A DNA stretch of 64,000 bases from Mastigias papua (lineage: Eukaryota > Cnidaria > Scyphozoa > Rhizostomeae > Mastigiidae), in NCBI GenBank assembly GCA_964019165.1, contig OZ025281.1, positions 9,732,388 through 9,796,387 on the forward strand. Direction: 5' to 3'. The notes under the pieces are model-generated. The model was not told the DNA's origin. It worked only from the letters and a program-made list of their open reading frames with translations, and searched no databases. The position numbers and the translations under genes are program-made. How positions within the stretch are numbered: the stretch's first letter is position 1; each line of letters opens with the position of its first letter. Below, piece by piece: positions 12,533-25,583 of the stretch.

Positions 12533-13920
12533 GGTATGCCGTCCTATTACGAAATTGAAATGACGTTACGGAAAGATAATCGATACTTTGAAGATCCATA
12601 AAAATTGAAGCAAAAATTATCTTTAACTGAGCTTCATCCCAATTATCCCCCTTGGTAAGGAGTAGTAAAAACAATAACGTGGATTATGGATGTAAAATAC
12701 GAAAGTTAGCAGGCGAGAAAAGATCAGTTACGGACGGAACTAGATCAGATACCACATACACGATTTAGAATTAAAGAATATACCCTATCAAAATCCAGTT
12801 TCAAACACAACTGACTTCTGGTCCATTAATTTTAGTTATATAGGTAAATTTTCATGCAGTTTTAACACCTAATAAGCAAGTTTTTCTTTCTCATTTTGAC
12901 TTCTAGGAATAAACGTGAGCATTACTGACTGATAGCAATTGACGTCGACAATAGTGTATTTTATACAAAAATTTATTGAAGCTGCTTTATCTCTATTAGG
13001 ATTAGCCTCGGTTATATGTTCTTCCAACTTTATTCCCCGAATGATGGAAGGAGAAATTGGGAATATGGCCAATATTATGATTGTGAATGGTCAGCCATTT
13101 GAAGATCTACTACGAAATTCCTTAAATGTACTTTGTCTCATTAGAATATTCATAGACTGGAGGTGTCTATTGATTTAAATATTATCGCATAAACTATGCC
13201 TGTAACAACAGACAGTACAGAATGTACATATGCATAGGGTTTTCAGATTTCCACCAGATTTCAAATGGCTGAACACCCCATAATTGCACTACAGACTCGC
13301 TCCATTTTGGTAGATGCAAAAGACCATGAAGCACTCTCATGAAATCCAAAAATCCCATCCATGGTAGTTTCATGACAGTTCTGTTGCAAAATTTTGCAAT
13401 CATGGAAATGTACTTTTTGTAGCTTGTTTCTTGCAATTTTGTTGCCAGGACCAGAAGAGAGCCCCTTCATTTCCAATCTTAGGTTACCGTAGAACCTTTC
13501 TGCTTCATAAGTAATACCTTCTATCTCCATAATTTCATCATTCCATTCCGTTTTCACACTTCTAAGTGATTACCGTTTTCTTTTGACTTCTGAATTCTGC
13601 TCTATTAGCTTTCTTTTCCTTATGCACGCACTCCTTTCAAATCCGTTGATGCTTGTGTTCCAGTTTCCAGGGCCATCCTTTCCAAGACCTTTGAAAATGA
13701 TCTACTAGCATCATTCGTACGACAAACAGCACAAGCAAACCCTATATTAACTATCTTATTTCCGGAAACGTTCTTTGAGCATCTCAGCCAAATAAAACCG
13801 TGCAGTGCTTCATTCGAATTTTCAGCTTTCCTATTGAGACATTTCTCCGACAGACTGTCTTTTTTAAATCCTTAGATATTGGAAGAACCATGCCACAAAT
13901 TGCTGGTGGCAAATTTAACT
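12533..13920. other. Intergenic, nothing firmly recognised
   Basis: A 98-codon minus-strand frame (13261-13557) is Cys/His-containing but matches no family I recognise. It may belong to the transposase wreck just downstream. No other gene is supported. Confidence 0.4.
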
Positions 13921-13924
13921 AAGG

Positions 13925-14170
13925 CTTAAATTTTTTCCTCCCTTTTTCTACTTTCTCTTTTTGCCAGGTGCACCAGCTTTCTTTCACGGTGGACAAAATT
14001 GATAACGTTTCCTTTCCTCCAGCATTGATTTGTGAAATAGCGATGATTGTATGCACTTCTTTCACAGCATAAACAGAACGAAGGCTTGTCCCTATTGCAA
14101 TACCAAAATAGCTCTGCAGTTTATTCAGAAATTAATCTGCTAATCTTCTCCTTCCAGATATGCTCTTTCC
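13925..14170 (-). pseudogene. Possible Mutator-like transposase fragment
   Basis: Minus-strand translation gives LQSYFGIAIGTSLRSVYAVK, then a CPxGxDSWCKWQ-like block in degraded form (STVKESWCTWQKEK). This arrangement (YxGxAIR..., then WC.WQ/Y) recalls Mutator-like transposases common in cnidarians and insects. Only this short segment is readable, with stops on both sides. The assignment is from memory of family style and is tentative. Confidence 0.35.
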
Positions 14171-14811
14171 ATTAGGTCGCTTTCCTCCTTGAATTGCAAT
14201 TGAAAGCTGTCTTTATGCAATGTCAGCAACATAGGAAAATAGGATTGGACAACTGCAGAGAACGGCGAGCTGTCACAGTCTCCAAGGTAAATAGTGCAGT
14301 GGTTAAGAATTTCAATAGATCTTTTGAAAATGTTGACTGCACCAGCAGATTACATCAGGGGCCGCGCAACAGGGGAGCCGGGGGGCCATGGCCCCCCACT
14401 TTTTCAGGTAACAATTTTTCAGTTGGAAATATGTATGATGCTGAGTAGCTTTGTATCAGTGACATTTCTACAACCGGTAGAAATGATTTTAGTTAAGAAT
14501 TAGGAGCATAGAGGAAAGACATTTACTCCAGAGTTGGTGCATTTGCTTTATCTAAGCCAAATTCCAGAAATTTGACTTGTTCTGAACTTGCTTGGCCAAG
14601 AAAATTTAGTTTGGTTTAGACGATTTATTTGGCTTTTTGGCTTTTATGGCTCTTCTCATTTCTATAAAAGATTAGCTCCGATATTAAAATTATCATCAGC
14701 AGTAGGTTGATTATAATAAGCCTGTGACCATTGATTTTCATTGGCTTACATTCCCTGACCTTCTGTGTGGCGACAAGAGAAAACATTTCGTGTTTTTGTT
14801 GACTTTCGATA

Positions 14812-15148
14812 GCATGCTTTCCTGTATATTTTAACCAGTCTTCAAGCCATTTCTACAACCGAAAGATCACTAATACCAAATATCATTTCCATTGTGAAAG
14901 TTGTAGTGGTCAGTGGTGCTACGACTGCAACACCTGAAAGTTCTTTTTCTATGGCTAGAAGAATTAAAACATGGCTACGGTCAACAATGAAACAAAGGAG
15001 ATTCAACTCACTTTCTATTTTGAATTCAAGCAAACCTCTTGTAGATAAGCTACCACTGGTCAAAGTTGCTAATGAACTTATTGAAAAGCGTCCAAATCGC
15101 AGAATCGAATTTGGTTTGTTTACAGAGAGCGATTCAAAGACCCAATAG
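14812..15148 (+). pseudogene. hAT transposase C-terminal dimerisation domain fragment
   Basis: The frame at 14894-15148 contains TTATPESSFSMARRIKTWLR and a following RFNSLSILN block. This is the hATC dimerisation signature in which a conserved ATxERSFS...LKxWLRSTM is followed by a leucine-rich helix. The catalytic core is missing and the upstream part carries stops. It sits inside the element with CAGGGGCC ends, which fits a degenerate hAT copy. Confidence 0.75.
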
Positions 15149-15204
15149 CTTCAACAACTGGACAGAGACCTTAAAATTTAGACTTCTATACTTTTTGTCT
15201 AAAG

Positions 15205-15552
15205 CAGTGTCTCCCAACCATCGTGCTGTGGCATACTAGTGTACCGTAAGAGATCATCAGGTGTGCTGTGAAAAACTGCCAAATCTCACTTCATTTGTCA
15301 AAAAATTACTGATTCCACGCAGATAATGAATCATGTTAAGTTTATCTTAATGAACTGGCTGCAGTTGGTAATCAGTGATGCTTTGAGAGACAGCGGCAGT
15401 GATAAACGATTGATAAATATATTAGGAAATAAGGAATCAACCAGGGGCTATACTTCACTAGCTGTGTATTTTCACATATTTATTTGGTGGTATCCCGTGT
15501 GATTTTTTATGTAGAACAGGTGCCGTATCATAAAAATGGTTGGGAAACACTG
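15205..15552. mobile_element. hAT MITE with perfect 8-bp TSD
   Basis: 348 bp. Left end CAGTGTCTCCCAACC, right end GGTTGGGAAACACTG. Flanked by identical 8-bp repeats GTCTAAAG (15197-15204 and 15553-15560). This is a textbook non-autonomous hAT insertion, nested inside the older hAT-like element at 14356-15717. It has no coding capacity. Confidence 0.9.
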
Positions 15553-15596
15553 GTCTAAAGCACAATGATAATCGGTAATATAACTATACATAACTC

Positions 15597-15642
<46 letters not shown>

Positions 15643-15717
15643 TTATACGAGAATTACAAACATATATATATTTATAAGTTTGGCCCCCCCACTTTTGAAA
15701 TCAATGCGCGGCCCCTG

Positions 15718-16383
15718 TACATAGTCAATGATGATCCTGTGTGGTTGGCTGGACATGACCTCTCACGAGCACTGATTTTATTCTGTGGAAAACAAAATGT
15801 GGCTGGTGGGTGAAATGGATGATCAGTAAAGAAATTTCGTCAGTGCTTGTGAAGTGCTTTGACAAGATGAAATTTGAACGTTTGATTCAGAATCCTTCAC
15901 TGACAAGCTTGCCACTTCGTATAAACTTACATGGCGCTTGCACAGAACAGCATTTGTTAACCTATTTTGCCCATCATTAGGCCTTGCATAAAACACAACA
16001 ACGAAATATTTGATTTTGAAACCTAGGTCTTGTTTGCATTTTTCAGTCTTTGACTATGGTAGATATAGTACATTCTGGATTCTTAGAGCGAGTACTATAA
16101 GCGAGTACATAACTTAATTGAGATACAAGACTTATCTACAATCAATATTGTAATATGACAATCATGAGCTGTCGCCAGAACTTAGAGGAAATATCACTGA
16201 TGCAAAACTACCCGACATGATATATCTGTCCAACTGAAAAAGTAATACTTGATAAAAGTGGGGGCCATGCCGCGGGTCCCCTAGTCGAGCGGCCCCTGAC
16301 CATGTCAATGTCCCTCGGTGGATTCTGATATATCGTAATCGTTTGAAGAAGCACCCGGGTACTTATTTAATTTCTCTGCTTTT
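15718..16383. other. Intergenic, nothing firmly recognised
   Basis: A second CGGCCCCTG-type hAT end occurs at about 16293, but its partner was not found. No gene is supported. Confidence 0.4.
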
Positions 16384-16930
16384 AAGGGGCGCTTATTCGA
16401 AAGGGGCGCTTATAAAATATTAAACATTCAAAGATCAACACTCTTTTTCACATTTTACATTTCTCAGGAGAACTAAAATCAAACAGGTAAGTACCCGATA
16501 AAAGATTTGTTACACTACAAAATATCAATATCCTCGTCACTTTCATGGTCTTCATCAACGATTAGCTCCTCAGGACCGGCATCTGCCATGTCGATTTCAT
16601 CAGGAACAAACGGGTTCAATTCAAGAGTGTTCATATGGTCTAATTGCTTTTCAACATAGAGTGCCCTTCGCCACAAGGCTGACCTTCTTTGCAGCAAGTG
16701 GTCTCATCATGCTGATTCCCACCGGTCGAGCACGATAGCGCCCACGAAACAAACAATTTCTGTACAATTTCCTTGAACGACTTTTCCCAGGCTTTAAGAA
16801 TCCACAAAACAACTTGCAAGTAAGATATTGAATTTTTTAATCGATTTTCTCCGTGAATTTAGGGAATTCGAATAAGCGCCCACCCTAGAAAAATTTGGGC
16901 GCTTATTCGAGAGGGGCGCTTATAAAATTG
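16384..16930 (-). mobile_element. pogo/Tigger-like transposon remnant
   Basis: Both edges hold GGGCGCTTATTCGA/GAGGGGCGCTTATAAA blocks in direct and inverted arrangement. On the minus strand, about 16830-16515 reads VVLWILKAWEKSFKEIV and later an acidic tail with EELIVDEDHESDEDIDIL. A WxLKAWxxxxxExI helix followed by an acidic C-terminus is typical of the end of pogo/Tigger DDE transposases. Stops and frame changes break it. Tentative. Confidence 0.5.
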
Positions 16931-16953
16931 TTTTCTTAAAATGACAGCCCCTT

Positions 16954-17715
16954 GGGGTCATTCATTTAGTTCGTACGCATGAAGGGGGGGAGGGGGGGTC
17001 AAGCAAATGCGTACGAATGCGTACAAGGGGGGAGGGGGGTTGACACATGAAGTACGTACGCAAAGCAAAAAATTATCAGCTTTTTGCATACATCCTGCAA
17101 TATTTCCATTTGCAAAGGACCCTTCACAAACAATTAATTAATGAAGTACGTATTCAGTTGAAATTACTTCTAGTACAGGGGTGTCAAACATACGGCCCGC
17201 AGGCCGAATCCGACAATGTGGCCCCTAGGAATTTTGAATAAACTGAAACCTAGCGATATTTTTCCCATTATAATAGCGGTATTTACTAGTGGCATTTACA
17301 AGGCTGAACACCCAGTTTTTCGCCGTTTTCTAGCGTGCCAGATAGGAAACATGCGATGAGTTATGTATATTTGAAAGCCCCCTATTACCTAGCCCTCTCG
17401 GGTTCCGTCTACCTACCAGGCCATTGTGGCGCCATATTATACCCTACGTGGCCATTTGTTTGAACAGTATTATAGATTTTTCATGAAATACATTTGAAGT
17501 GATCATTTTAATGTCTCGTGAAAGCTTGAAAAGTCTTTCTCCGTGGTTTCAGATGCCTAGAAACCTTTTTTAGAGATGGGGGGGGGGGGGGGGTCGACAA
17601 CCAAGAGTACGTACGCAAAAGGGGGGGTGAGTATCAAGCGTACGTGTGCGTACGAGGGGGGAGGGGGGGTCAAATTTTAGCCAATTTAGAGCGTACGTAC
17701 TAATTGAATGACCCC
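16954..17715. mobile_element. MITE with 3-bp TSD, copy A
   Basis: Inverted ends GGGGTCATTCA-TTAGT-CGTACGC, followed inside both ends by G-rich GTACG-containing subrepeats. Flanked by CTT on both sides (16951-16953, 17716-17718). A second near-full copy in opposite orientation is at 54484-55283 (TSD GTA) and a fragment at 58690-58899. 3-bp duplications suggest a PIF/Harbinger- or CACTA-type origin. No transposase. Confidence 0.75.
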
Positions 17716-17718
17716 CTT

Positions 17719-18248
17719 ATTCGAAAAGATGTAGCAGCAAACGGTTATTGAATTACAGAAACTATGAACTTGCGTACGTTATAAATGATAAAAATTCGAG
17801 GTCTTTTCACGAAGGCCTACTATTGAAATGAGCTTATCTAGCGACCTATCAAGCGCTAGGATTACGAATTTTGGGAGTTTTTCAGTTTCCTAGAACTTTA
17901 TGTCACTTACCCCCCGGCAGATAATATATCAGAAGTCAGCTTTGAATAGTTAAATTAGCATATGAAAGGGAGAGCCTTAACAAAGAGCTGAGATATTTCC
18001 ATTCTGAATAAAATACAGAGTAAATGATATGTTTTTTGCAATGTTAGTGTTATGGTTTAGCCTATTGGTAGGTGAAATACTATTCAGGCATCAGAAACAG
18101 TTTGGTCGTAGTAATGTCATTCTGTTGCCTAGAGCTTTCTTTGTGAGGATCATATATCTGCTAAAAGGAAGTGAACGTTTGCTTTGTTATGTTTCCTTAT
18201 AACAAAGCAATCAATCGAAGCATTCGCCCGAGCAAAAGGCCAGGCAAC
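17719..18248. other. Upstream region of the GAREM-like gene
   Basis: AT-rich flank before the start codon. I see no convincing TATA box or additional coding exon. A 5' UTR exon cannot be excluded. Confidence 0.4.
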
Positions 18249-21200
18249 ATGGAAGATGAAAACAAGAACGATGTAACTTCTTCGTCGAGCAGTGAAGGGG
18301 AAATACTTTGGGATTTTGAGGAATACAAACTAGGGTATGTACTCGATAACTTCAAGATGCCTCAGATCGTGCAAGTTGTAGAAGGATTTATGTTTACAGA
18401 GGAGGACAGTCTCGCCACAGGAACTGTCCTAACTATTCACGGGCAACAGAAAATAGAGCAGATTTGCGCCGTAGAAGAACAGGGATCATGTAATGATGTG
18501 TATATACCTTTAAGCTGCCCTTATAGAGTAAAGGTCACTGTGCCAAATAGGGAGAAAATCTACCGAACAGTGAAGGACTTATGCAATGCTACTCCATTGC
18601 CGAAGTGTGTTATTGTTCACGAAAAAATCACCTTCCGAGGAATAAAGATTCCTCCAGGGAGATGGCTGATAGTAAACTCCATCAGTAAGGACAAAAATGA
18701 CCATGCAGAAGGAATCTGTGTCGAGCTACTCGATGACAGGATACGAACTATAGTTCTACCATTAAAAGTGATCGGTAATTTTGCCCCATGTCCACTACCG
18801 GGTGACCAAGGTAGAAACTACTTTGTGCGAGAACTGTGCGATCGAAGTTTTCCCATTTGGATTAAATTTTTGCCTTCAGGGGAGAAGAATCCACCATATG
18901 GACCTCATATGGGAGTTTTGAAATTAATTAAACAACAGACCATGGATGTGGTGTTTTCAACAACTGAAACAGACGGGCATAAATTCGCTATTTCGTTCTC
19001 TCGCAGCTTACCAGTCATAGTATCAGTGGCTCGAGGCTCATTAGATAACACTGAGACGTATTCACGCAGATGCAAGACTGCTGAAGAAGAGGTAGATATT
19101 GATGTTCTTGGACACTTGAAAGATTCAAATCCGTATTCATGCATGTACCAAAGTGCAATATATGCTGACGTTTGTGCGATAAGAAAAGCTTTCCAAGAGA
19201 GGAGCGAAGTGTGCATGAACCTTAGCCAATGCTCATCGGACAGCTTTCATTCGGACACGACTTCCTTTAGTGAGGATAAGCATAGCGAAGGACGATTTAA
19301 AATGAATACAGCTGTCCAATCTAATGGCTCAATTCCGCATAGTTATTATGACAATCGTAGTAGTAAATCATCGTCTGAGAATGCGGATGTACAAAACCAA
19401 AGTAAAGGCAATACAACAGCGTCTGGCTACAGTGAACCTTCGTATATTTATCTTGATCCAGTTGCAAATGCTTCCCGAAATACTTTACTTGCAGAGAATG
19501 ATGTCCGCCATGATGCTGGCGAAGATGATGGTAATGACGACGATGAGGACGACGACGACGATGAAAATGACTATGAGGAAATCCAAGACACTATGGATAG
19601 TAATATTTCAAAGCCAGTCAGGCAAAGCAGGAAGTGCCACCCATATACCTATATTGACGTCAAACCCCCACCTCGTCTTTCAACATCCGAGAATGAAGGC
19701 AATTCAGGAAACAGAAGCCCATTGCCTGAGAGACTTGAAGACCAGCCAGTTGTACCTTTATTGAAGTCATGTTCACTGGTATCCCCAGAGCCGTCAGCCT
19801 CAGACCTAATAGCATTTACAAGCAAGCGAAATCTGTCAAGGTCAATGTCAGAGCGCACAGCAGAAATGTTGAGTACTGCTGATACCTTTGAACATACATA
19901 TTCAGAACCACTAGCAAATCTTAAAAAAATTTCGAATGAATGTGATACTGAGTCACATGTACTGGATAACTACTTATTCTCAAGTGAATTAATGAGTGAT
20001 ATAGATGGTTTCCAGGGGGAAAGCAAAAGTAAAAAAGTTGCACCCAAGAAGCCAAATAGACCAAAGGGACCCCCAAAACCATTACCACGGAAGTCGTCAC
20101 TTCAGAACTTCTATTCGGTGAGTTGATTTTTGTGGTATATTTATACTTGCATTTCTTTAAATATCTGCATTTTAGAGTGGGGCTAGCTTATGTGATTAGG
20201 AATTTAGGAATCCTCACTAGGCAACCCTTTCCTGAACATTACCAAGCTTACCAATTTCAATATCTGAGTAGCTTGTCTATACTTGATGGTGAATGAAAAT
20301 TAACCAGTACTGTTCTGTAAAGATCCTGGTGGCCCATGATGTTCAGGAGACAGGGTAATAAGCAAAGCTTTCTTAATAGCTTTTCGGTTGTAAGTTATTG
20401 TATAGTTATATTAGCATGTTGAAAGCCATTGGAACTGAGAAAGCAATCTTCTTATGAGAGAATGACTCGTATTTGTCTATATCGTTGTCATCGAAGTCAT
20501 GCTTGCCTGTTGTTCTGAACCCCTAAGTCAGTGTAAGCATGGCTTCTGATCAAGGATTAAATCAAGATAAGGGCATGGATAGCAAATCGGACAGAATCTT
20601 TGCAGTTGTATAATGGAGTCAGTAATAGGACAACAAAGATTTAAATTTGACTGGATTTCTAGCTATCCAATTTTTGAGTTCTTGTTCTGTGTAGATGCAT
20701 ATTTACCCATCAGCAGCAACAATGTATATACTGAAACAGACTTAATTCTATGATTCAAGGAAAACAGATTGGCAGTTTTGTTAAAGTGAGCATAATTTTG
20801 GTATATGTAAAGGCAAGTCAGTTGTAAATACAAGCTATTAAATTGTGCAAGAGCTCAAGATATAATATCTCTTGTCAAGATATGATAGTTATCAAGCATG
20901 CCGGAGCCAAGAGGGCTGTTGGACTGCAGCCCTTGACCCCACTTTTCTGCTAATATATAATGTCAAGATTGAGGGATTAGATCCAAATAGAACGTAGACA
21001 TCTTTTTTACGTGTTAAAGTTCCCTCATCTTCAAAAAGTACTAGTGGCGAAATCATCAGGGCCTATTGGAGGTAAGTAACCCAAGTTCTTTCAAAATGTG
21101 GTGCTATAGACTGGTCCAAAATTCTCATAAAGAAGTAAAGTCAGGGAAGGGTTCTGTGTTCTTGGTCACCTAGCGCTTGGCATGATTTCATTACTCTGAA

Positions 21201-23476
21201 AACGTATGTCGCTATCATTTTACCTGACCTGGCAGCAATCATCACACTCCTCTAGCAAAAGTACTGTGCAGGTTAACCAAATCCATTAACTTAAAATTTG
21301 CCTTATCCGATTTAGTCCATTGCTTGTTGATGAAATAGCAACATTCCAAAGCAGAAATCATTCAGCATTCAGACAGCTGAACAAAAACAGTCCCGTGTAC
21401 GAAAACTACGCTGAAAATATTGTATTATTGGCTCTTTTGTCCTACGTCAAATAAGGAGCATTTTCCCATCCTCTGTCAGCCACAGATAGCATCCGTCTGT
21501 AAAAGAAACCTCTTTCCTTGGTCTACCTTCCAGTGACCAGTACGCATACCTACTACTGTTGTTAACTGTTTAATTTCCCTTCACAACGAATGACGTGGTC
21601 CCTTCACTGTCTAGTAAGACTATTTGATTTTTAGTACATCTAATTTACATACATGTAAATTTGGACCAAATCGGAAGTTCATTAAATGATAGAATGAAAA
21701 TTTAGCAACGTTTAATTTTTTATAAAATCAGGCATGTTTGAATCAAAGAAGCTGTATTGTCAGGATTCATGCTGTACTTTAAGTTTCCTGAAAATACTTC
21801 GCCAGTAGCCATTTAAGTTGAATGAAATTTTCTGAAATCTTACCGATCGCTTGGTACATCATTGTTGGCTGCTGCATACTGTTAAGTCCTAAATAGATGG
21901 GGAGAAGGGGGGGGGGTTAGGTTGGAATATTAGGAGTGTTATTCCGAATGGATGGACAATTTCTCTAATTGCTTTGAATAGATTTTACAAGTCACTTAAA
22001 CTATAAGACATTGATAATCACGATTTTCTCACGTTACTCAATACTTGATGGAAAATTAGAAACTCAAAAAACAATGCACGAGGGGCCTGGAATAAGGATT
22101 GGGGGGCACGTGTATTCGGGGCGCAAGGCTATCAATTTGCCACTGCTTATTATACAAAAAATAGTTCACTAGATAGATTTTGGAAGGTTCATGACATGGA
22201 TTTAGAGCCCATTATATCTTTATGAATGCTATAAGCTGCAGAACACCAAATTAGTGTACAGATAATTTCAGATGCCGCCCGTCACTAAGCAAGGCTATTT
22301 TCACTATATTTAATGATTCATCTATGGTTTCATTATCTCTGGCAAAGTATCATAGCTAAAATAATGTTTAAATCCCTGCACATTTTCTGTTGTGAAGAGA
22401 CACTGTTGTTTACTAATGATATCAATAGCGTGATAAATACACGAAGTATTGATGAAGATTCAATAGACAGACATAGTAATGGACTCTGCATGTTTTATGT
22501 CTCAAGTGTTACATTTGCTAAGTTTTTTGTCGTCATAACAGCTACGTTATGCATGCAAATTTTTTCTTGTAACTAAAATCCATACAAGTAGTTTTAGGAG
22601 ACTGGAACTGAATTCGGGATTGTATGTCAGCAACTTTGTAAATTTAATGCGTAACGGTATCATTTCTCTTTTCTTACCTTTCTACTTTGCTAACTTTCGC
22701 AGGTGCACAGAGACAATTTCTTTACCACAGGAAATACTGCAGTGGATGGTAAACAGGACATTGAGAAGGATACAGAGTTTTGCGCAGAGGAAACAAGGGA
22801 AAGAAGTGTAGACGCGGCTGGCTTGATGGCTACCAATACAGATGTAGATTTGATAGACTTTGCTGAAGGAGAAGAGCAGGAGATAGATAAGAGCTCTGAA
22901 CAGGACTTACTTCGGGAATTTTCCGAAAGGATGGACGAAGTTGTGATGAAAGAAGCCATTAATGCAAAAAACGACACAGTTGAATCTAGAACTGTAAATT
23001 ATTCTTACGTAAATGATTTAGATGAAAGCGAGGTCGGCGAAATATTAGATAAGATACAGTTATCCGAATTTAAAGAGGTGTTTAAAAGAGAACAGATTAA
23101 CGGTGCGCTATTGAGCTGTCTCGACATAGATACACTGATTTCACTGGGAATGAATAGGTTCCAAGCTATAAAAGTTGTGGATTACGTGCAAAGGTGGTGC
23201 CAGTGTGAGGACGAACCAAGTGATGATCCCAATGATTGCAATCATTGGACGTCGAGAGATGTGTTTGATCGAATGAACGAGATAAACTTGAAGAGTGTAG
23301 CTGAATTTTGCATGCAACACCAAGTAGATGGTAAGCTGTTGGAAAGTATCATTGACAATGATGGTTTTGACTGTTTAAAGACGGAGTACTTGGTGACCCT
23401 GAATACTTTACATCAGAGGAAGGTTGAAAAATATGTAAAGCATGGATGGAGACCTGATGCATCTCTCAAGCGATAG
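18249..23476 (+). CDS. GAREM-like adaptor: CABIT domain plus SAM domains
   Basis: Two coding exons: 18249-20117 and 22703-23476, joined in phase 0 (donor TCG|GTGAGT, acceptor TTTCGCAG|GTG), giving 880 residues, close to vertebrate GAREM proteins (about 875). The ATG at 18249 has a good Kozak context (AACATGG). An in-frame ATG at 18189 is possible but weaker. Residues about 15-300 form a CABIT domain (FKMPQIVQVVEGF start). Then follow an acidic low-complexity stretch (about 415-440), Tyr motifs including YDN at Y367 (GRB2 SH2-type pYxN), and a proline-rich SH3-binding PPKPLPRK near the exon end. Exon 2 has one SAM-like helix bundle (LSEFKEVFKREQINGALL) and a C-terminal one ending HGWRP, as in GAREM. 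Known family members link receptor tyrosine kinases to GRB2/ERK. That role here is inferred. Confidence 0.85.
20118..22702 (+). other. Intron of the GAREM-like gene
   Basis: 2,585-bp intron with GTGAGT donor and a pyrimidine-rich TTTGCTAACTTTCGCAG acceptor that includes a CTAAC branch-like site. G-rich patches near 21900 and 22085 resemble degenerate repeats. No gene is seen inside. Confidence 0.8.
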
Positions 23477-23747
23477 TGGAACCCCCCGTTTACACCATAA
23501 GTATATATGAGCGATCGCCTCGCATTGCTTTGCATGATGGCGAGATCAAATGAATTGTAGAATTATTGGAATCGAGATTCTGAATGGAAGGTAACCAAAA
23601 CGAATAGGAGGCAAGTAGCATATAAAACTGGTGTTATTAGCACAGATGTGTTGATCGTAATTAATTTGTTGATTGGTAAGCTTCTGCTAGGTGGGCGAAG
23701 GATTTTAAATCAATTGGATTGAAGGATGAGGATGGAAAAATGCATAC

Positions 23748-23753
23748 AATAAA
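23748..23753 (+). promoter_or_regulatory. Likely polyadenylation signal
   Basis: AATAAA 272 bp after the stop codon of the GAREM-like gene, the first canonical hexamer downstream. Confidence 0.5.
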
Positions 23754-25580
23754 CCTCAGTAATATGAGAAATTAGGACCAAATTGTTTTGTTCTATTCCA
23801 TTAACAATTTATGAGACGATACAAACACTGTTAGCACTACCCTGCTACAGAAACAATGCCCTAGGATCTATATATAAAAATATTTCAAATCTCCCACCAA
23901 TACCGTACCGTTTTGTATGAAGATATACCTATGTGTGTTTTTCTCCATCGATACATTTGAATTAATGAACCTTGTCAAGAGATGATGAAGCATTAGAGTA
24001 GGAATTAACAAGAGGAGAGAGGAATCTACTTCCACCACGTGATGAGCCGGGAAAGGAACTGGCCACCCTGTCTTGCTAAGCCTAAGTGAAGTTAATTTAT
24101 AGTCAAAGGTCTCCTGAAATTGCGCTCTGACATGACTTCAGTTTTAGCATTGGTCTTTGAAGGGGCCTCTCTTGAATAGGTGACCGTTATATTGGTAACT
24201 GGTTTGAAAGTAAACAACAATGTTATAACATTTTCCTTATATGTTGATTGCATTTGGACACATTCATATGTAAATTTTTCATATACCGAATTCAAGAGAT
24301 GTTTTATCCAGGTAGTTACTTGTAATAGTAAAGCGCGTTTGCAATTCTATTTTTGTGTATTGTCAGGAGATGTCTTGATACCTTGCAGTAAGCTTGCTTT
24401 GGTAGACGAGAAGTCAATTCACAGTTCTATTGTCTCCCAGTAATTTGTACAAAAACCTGTAGTAATTTTCTAAATGCTCAAGGATAGCATTCTTACCATC
24501 ACACAAGCTATGGGTTTTAGATAAGCCTCCTCTTTAATGAGCCTCTCTTCCATTATGCCTGCATTCTGGTAAGACTTCATCTAAGCATCGAGTTTTTATC
24601 AAACCTCTACTAAATAAGTACGACAGGTTTGCCTCCAAATGTAAATGAACTTCAACTGGACAGTAGTAAGTTGTTCGGCAATTTGATTGTTCTATTAGGC
24701 AATCTTCATATTTGTTTGTACAGTGGTGGCACTCTTGAAAACCAGCTTGATGGCTACCCATGTCCACCGTGAAAATCGGCTTTACAGAATTAATGAAAAA
24801 GTCTGACCTAAATACTACAAGATTTCACTTGGAGGACAAACATTAATCAGAATATGTTATCCTTTTCGCAAGATACTAATGAAATTCCAAAGTTTCCAGT
24901 GAAAATCCCCAACTTACACGATTCGCCAGTGAATTATGAGCACTAGTTACATCTTGTTGTTGATTCTAAGGTTACAATGGAACTCTTGAGAACTGTTAAA
25001 GAACTCTGACAACTAGCAATTTTACAATGTTATGAAGCGTTCAGTATTGAAGTGACTAAAAATACATAGTCTGTAATAAATAAATACGTCCTGACACTAG
25101 TCAACTTCTAGACTGAAATCCCTTTTCGATATTAAAATGCCCAGAATACTGCGAAAGGAAAAAATGACTCAATTTCATGTTTACCTCATATTTGTTGCTA
25201 CCTGCATATAGGTATAAAAGAGTCTCCTGGCTGCAGTTCATTTTCTGTGCCTACATAAATTCTTATCATATCATTAGAATTGAGCATTTAATCATAGTAG
25301 CCAATGATATACCTAGCGTGCACTGGCTTCATCACAGATGAATCTTCAATGGGACCTCCCAAATACTCCCCTCTTTTTATTCGAGAGATATTTCTTTTGC
25401 ATGCTACTCTTGGAATATTTTCTTTAAAAGCCCTTTTGCAGCAGCAGTGGACTTAAAGTCTAAGGACTAAAAATAGTCTGTTAGGTTTGCCGGCAAGCAA
25501 GCCCAAGCAGGTTCAGTATTTTCGCCTTGTTTCGTGATGATTCAATATACTTGATTTTAATTACCAAGCACTACACATGC
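23754..25580. other. Intergenic, nothing recognised
   Basis: No domain, RNA gene or clear repeat on either strand. Short frames only. Confidence 0.5.
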
Positions 25581-25583
25581 ATA

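Larger units (their letters stand above)
14356..15717. mobile_element. hAT-like transposon remnant
   Basis: Ends are CAGGGGCCGCGC and its inverse GCGCGGCCCCTG, flanked by the 5-bp direct repeat TACAT (14351-14355, 15718-15722). The 1,362-bp interior carries the C-terminal part of a hAT transposase and a younger nested hAT MITE (15205-15552), so the element is a decayed internally deleted copy. Confidence 0.7.

Noticed and set aside
13261..13557. 98-codon minus-strand frame as a host gene
   Set aside because: No family, splice context or partner exon. It lies next to a possible transposase wreck.
14194..14503. Two overlapping plus-strand frames
   Set aside because: They cross the left end of the hAT-like element (14356) and show no family similarity.
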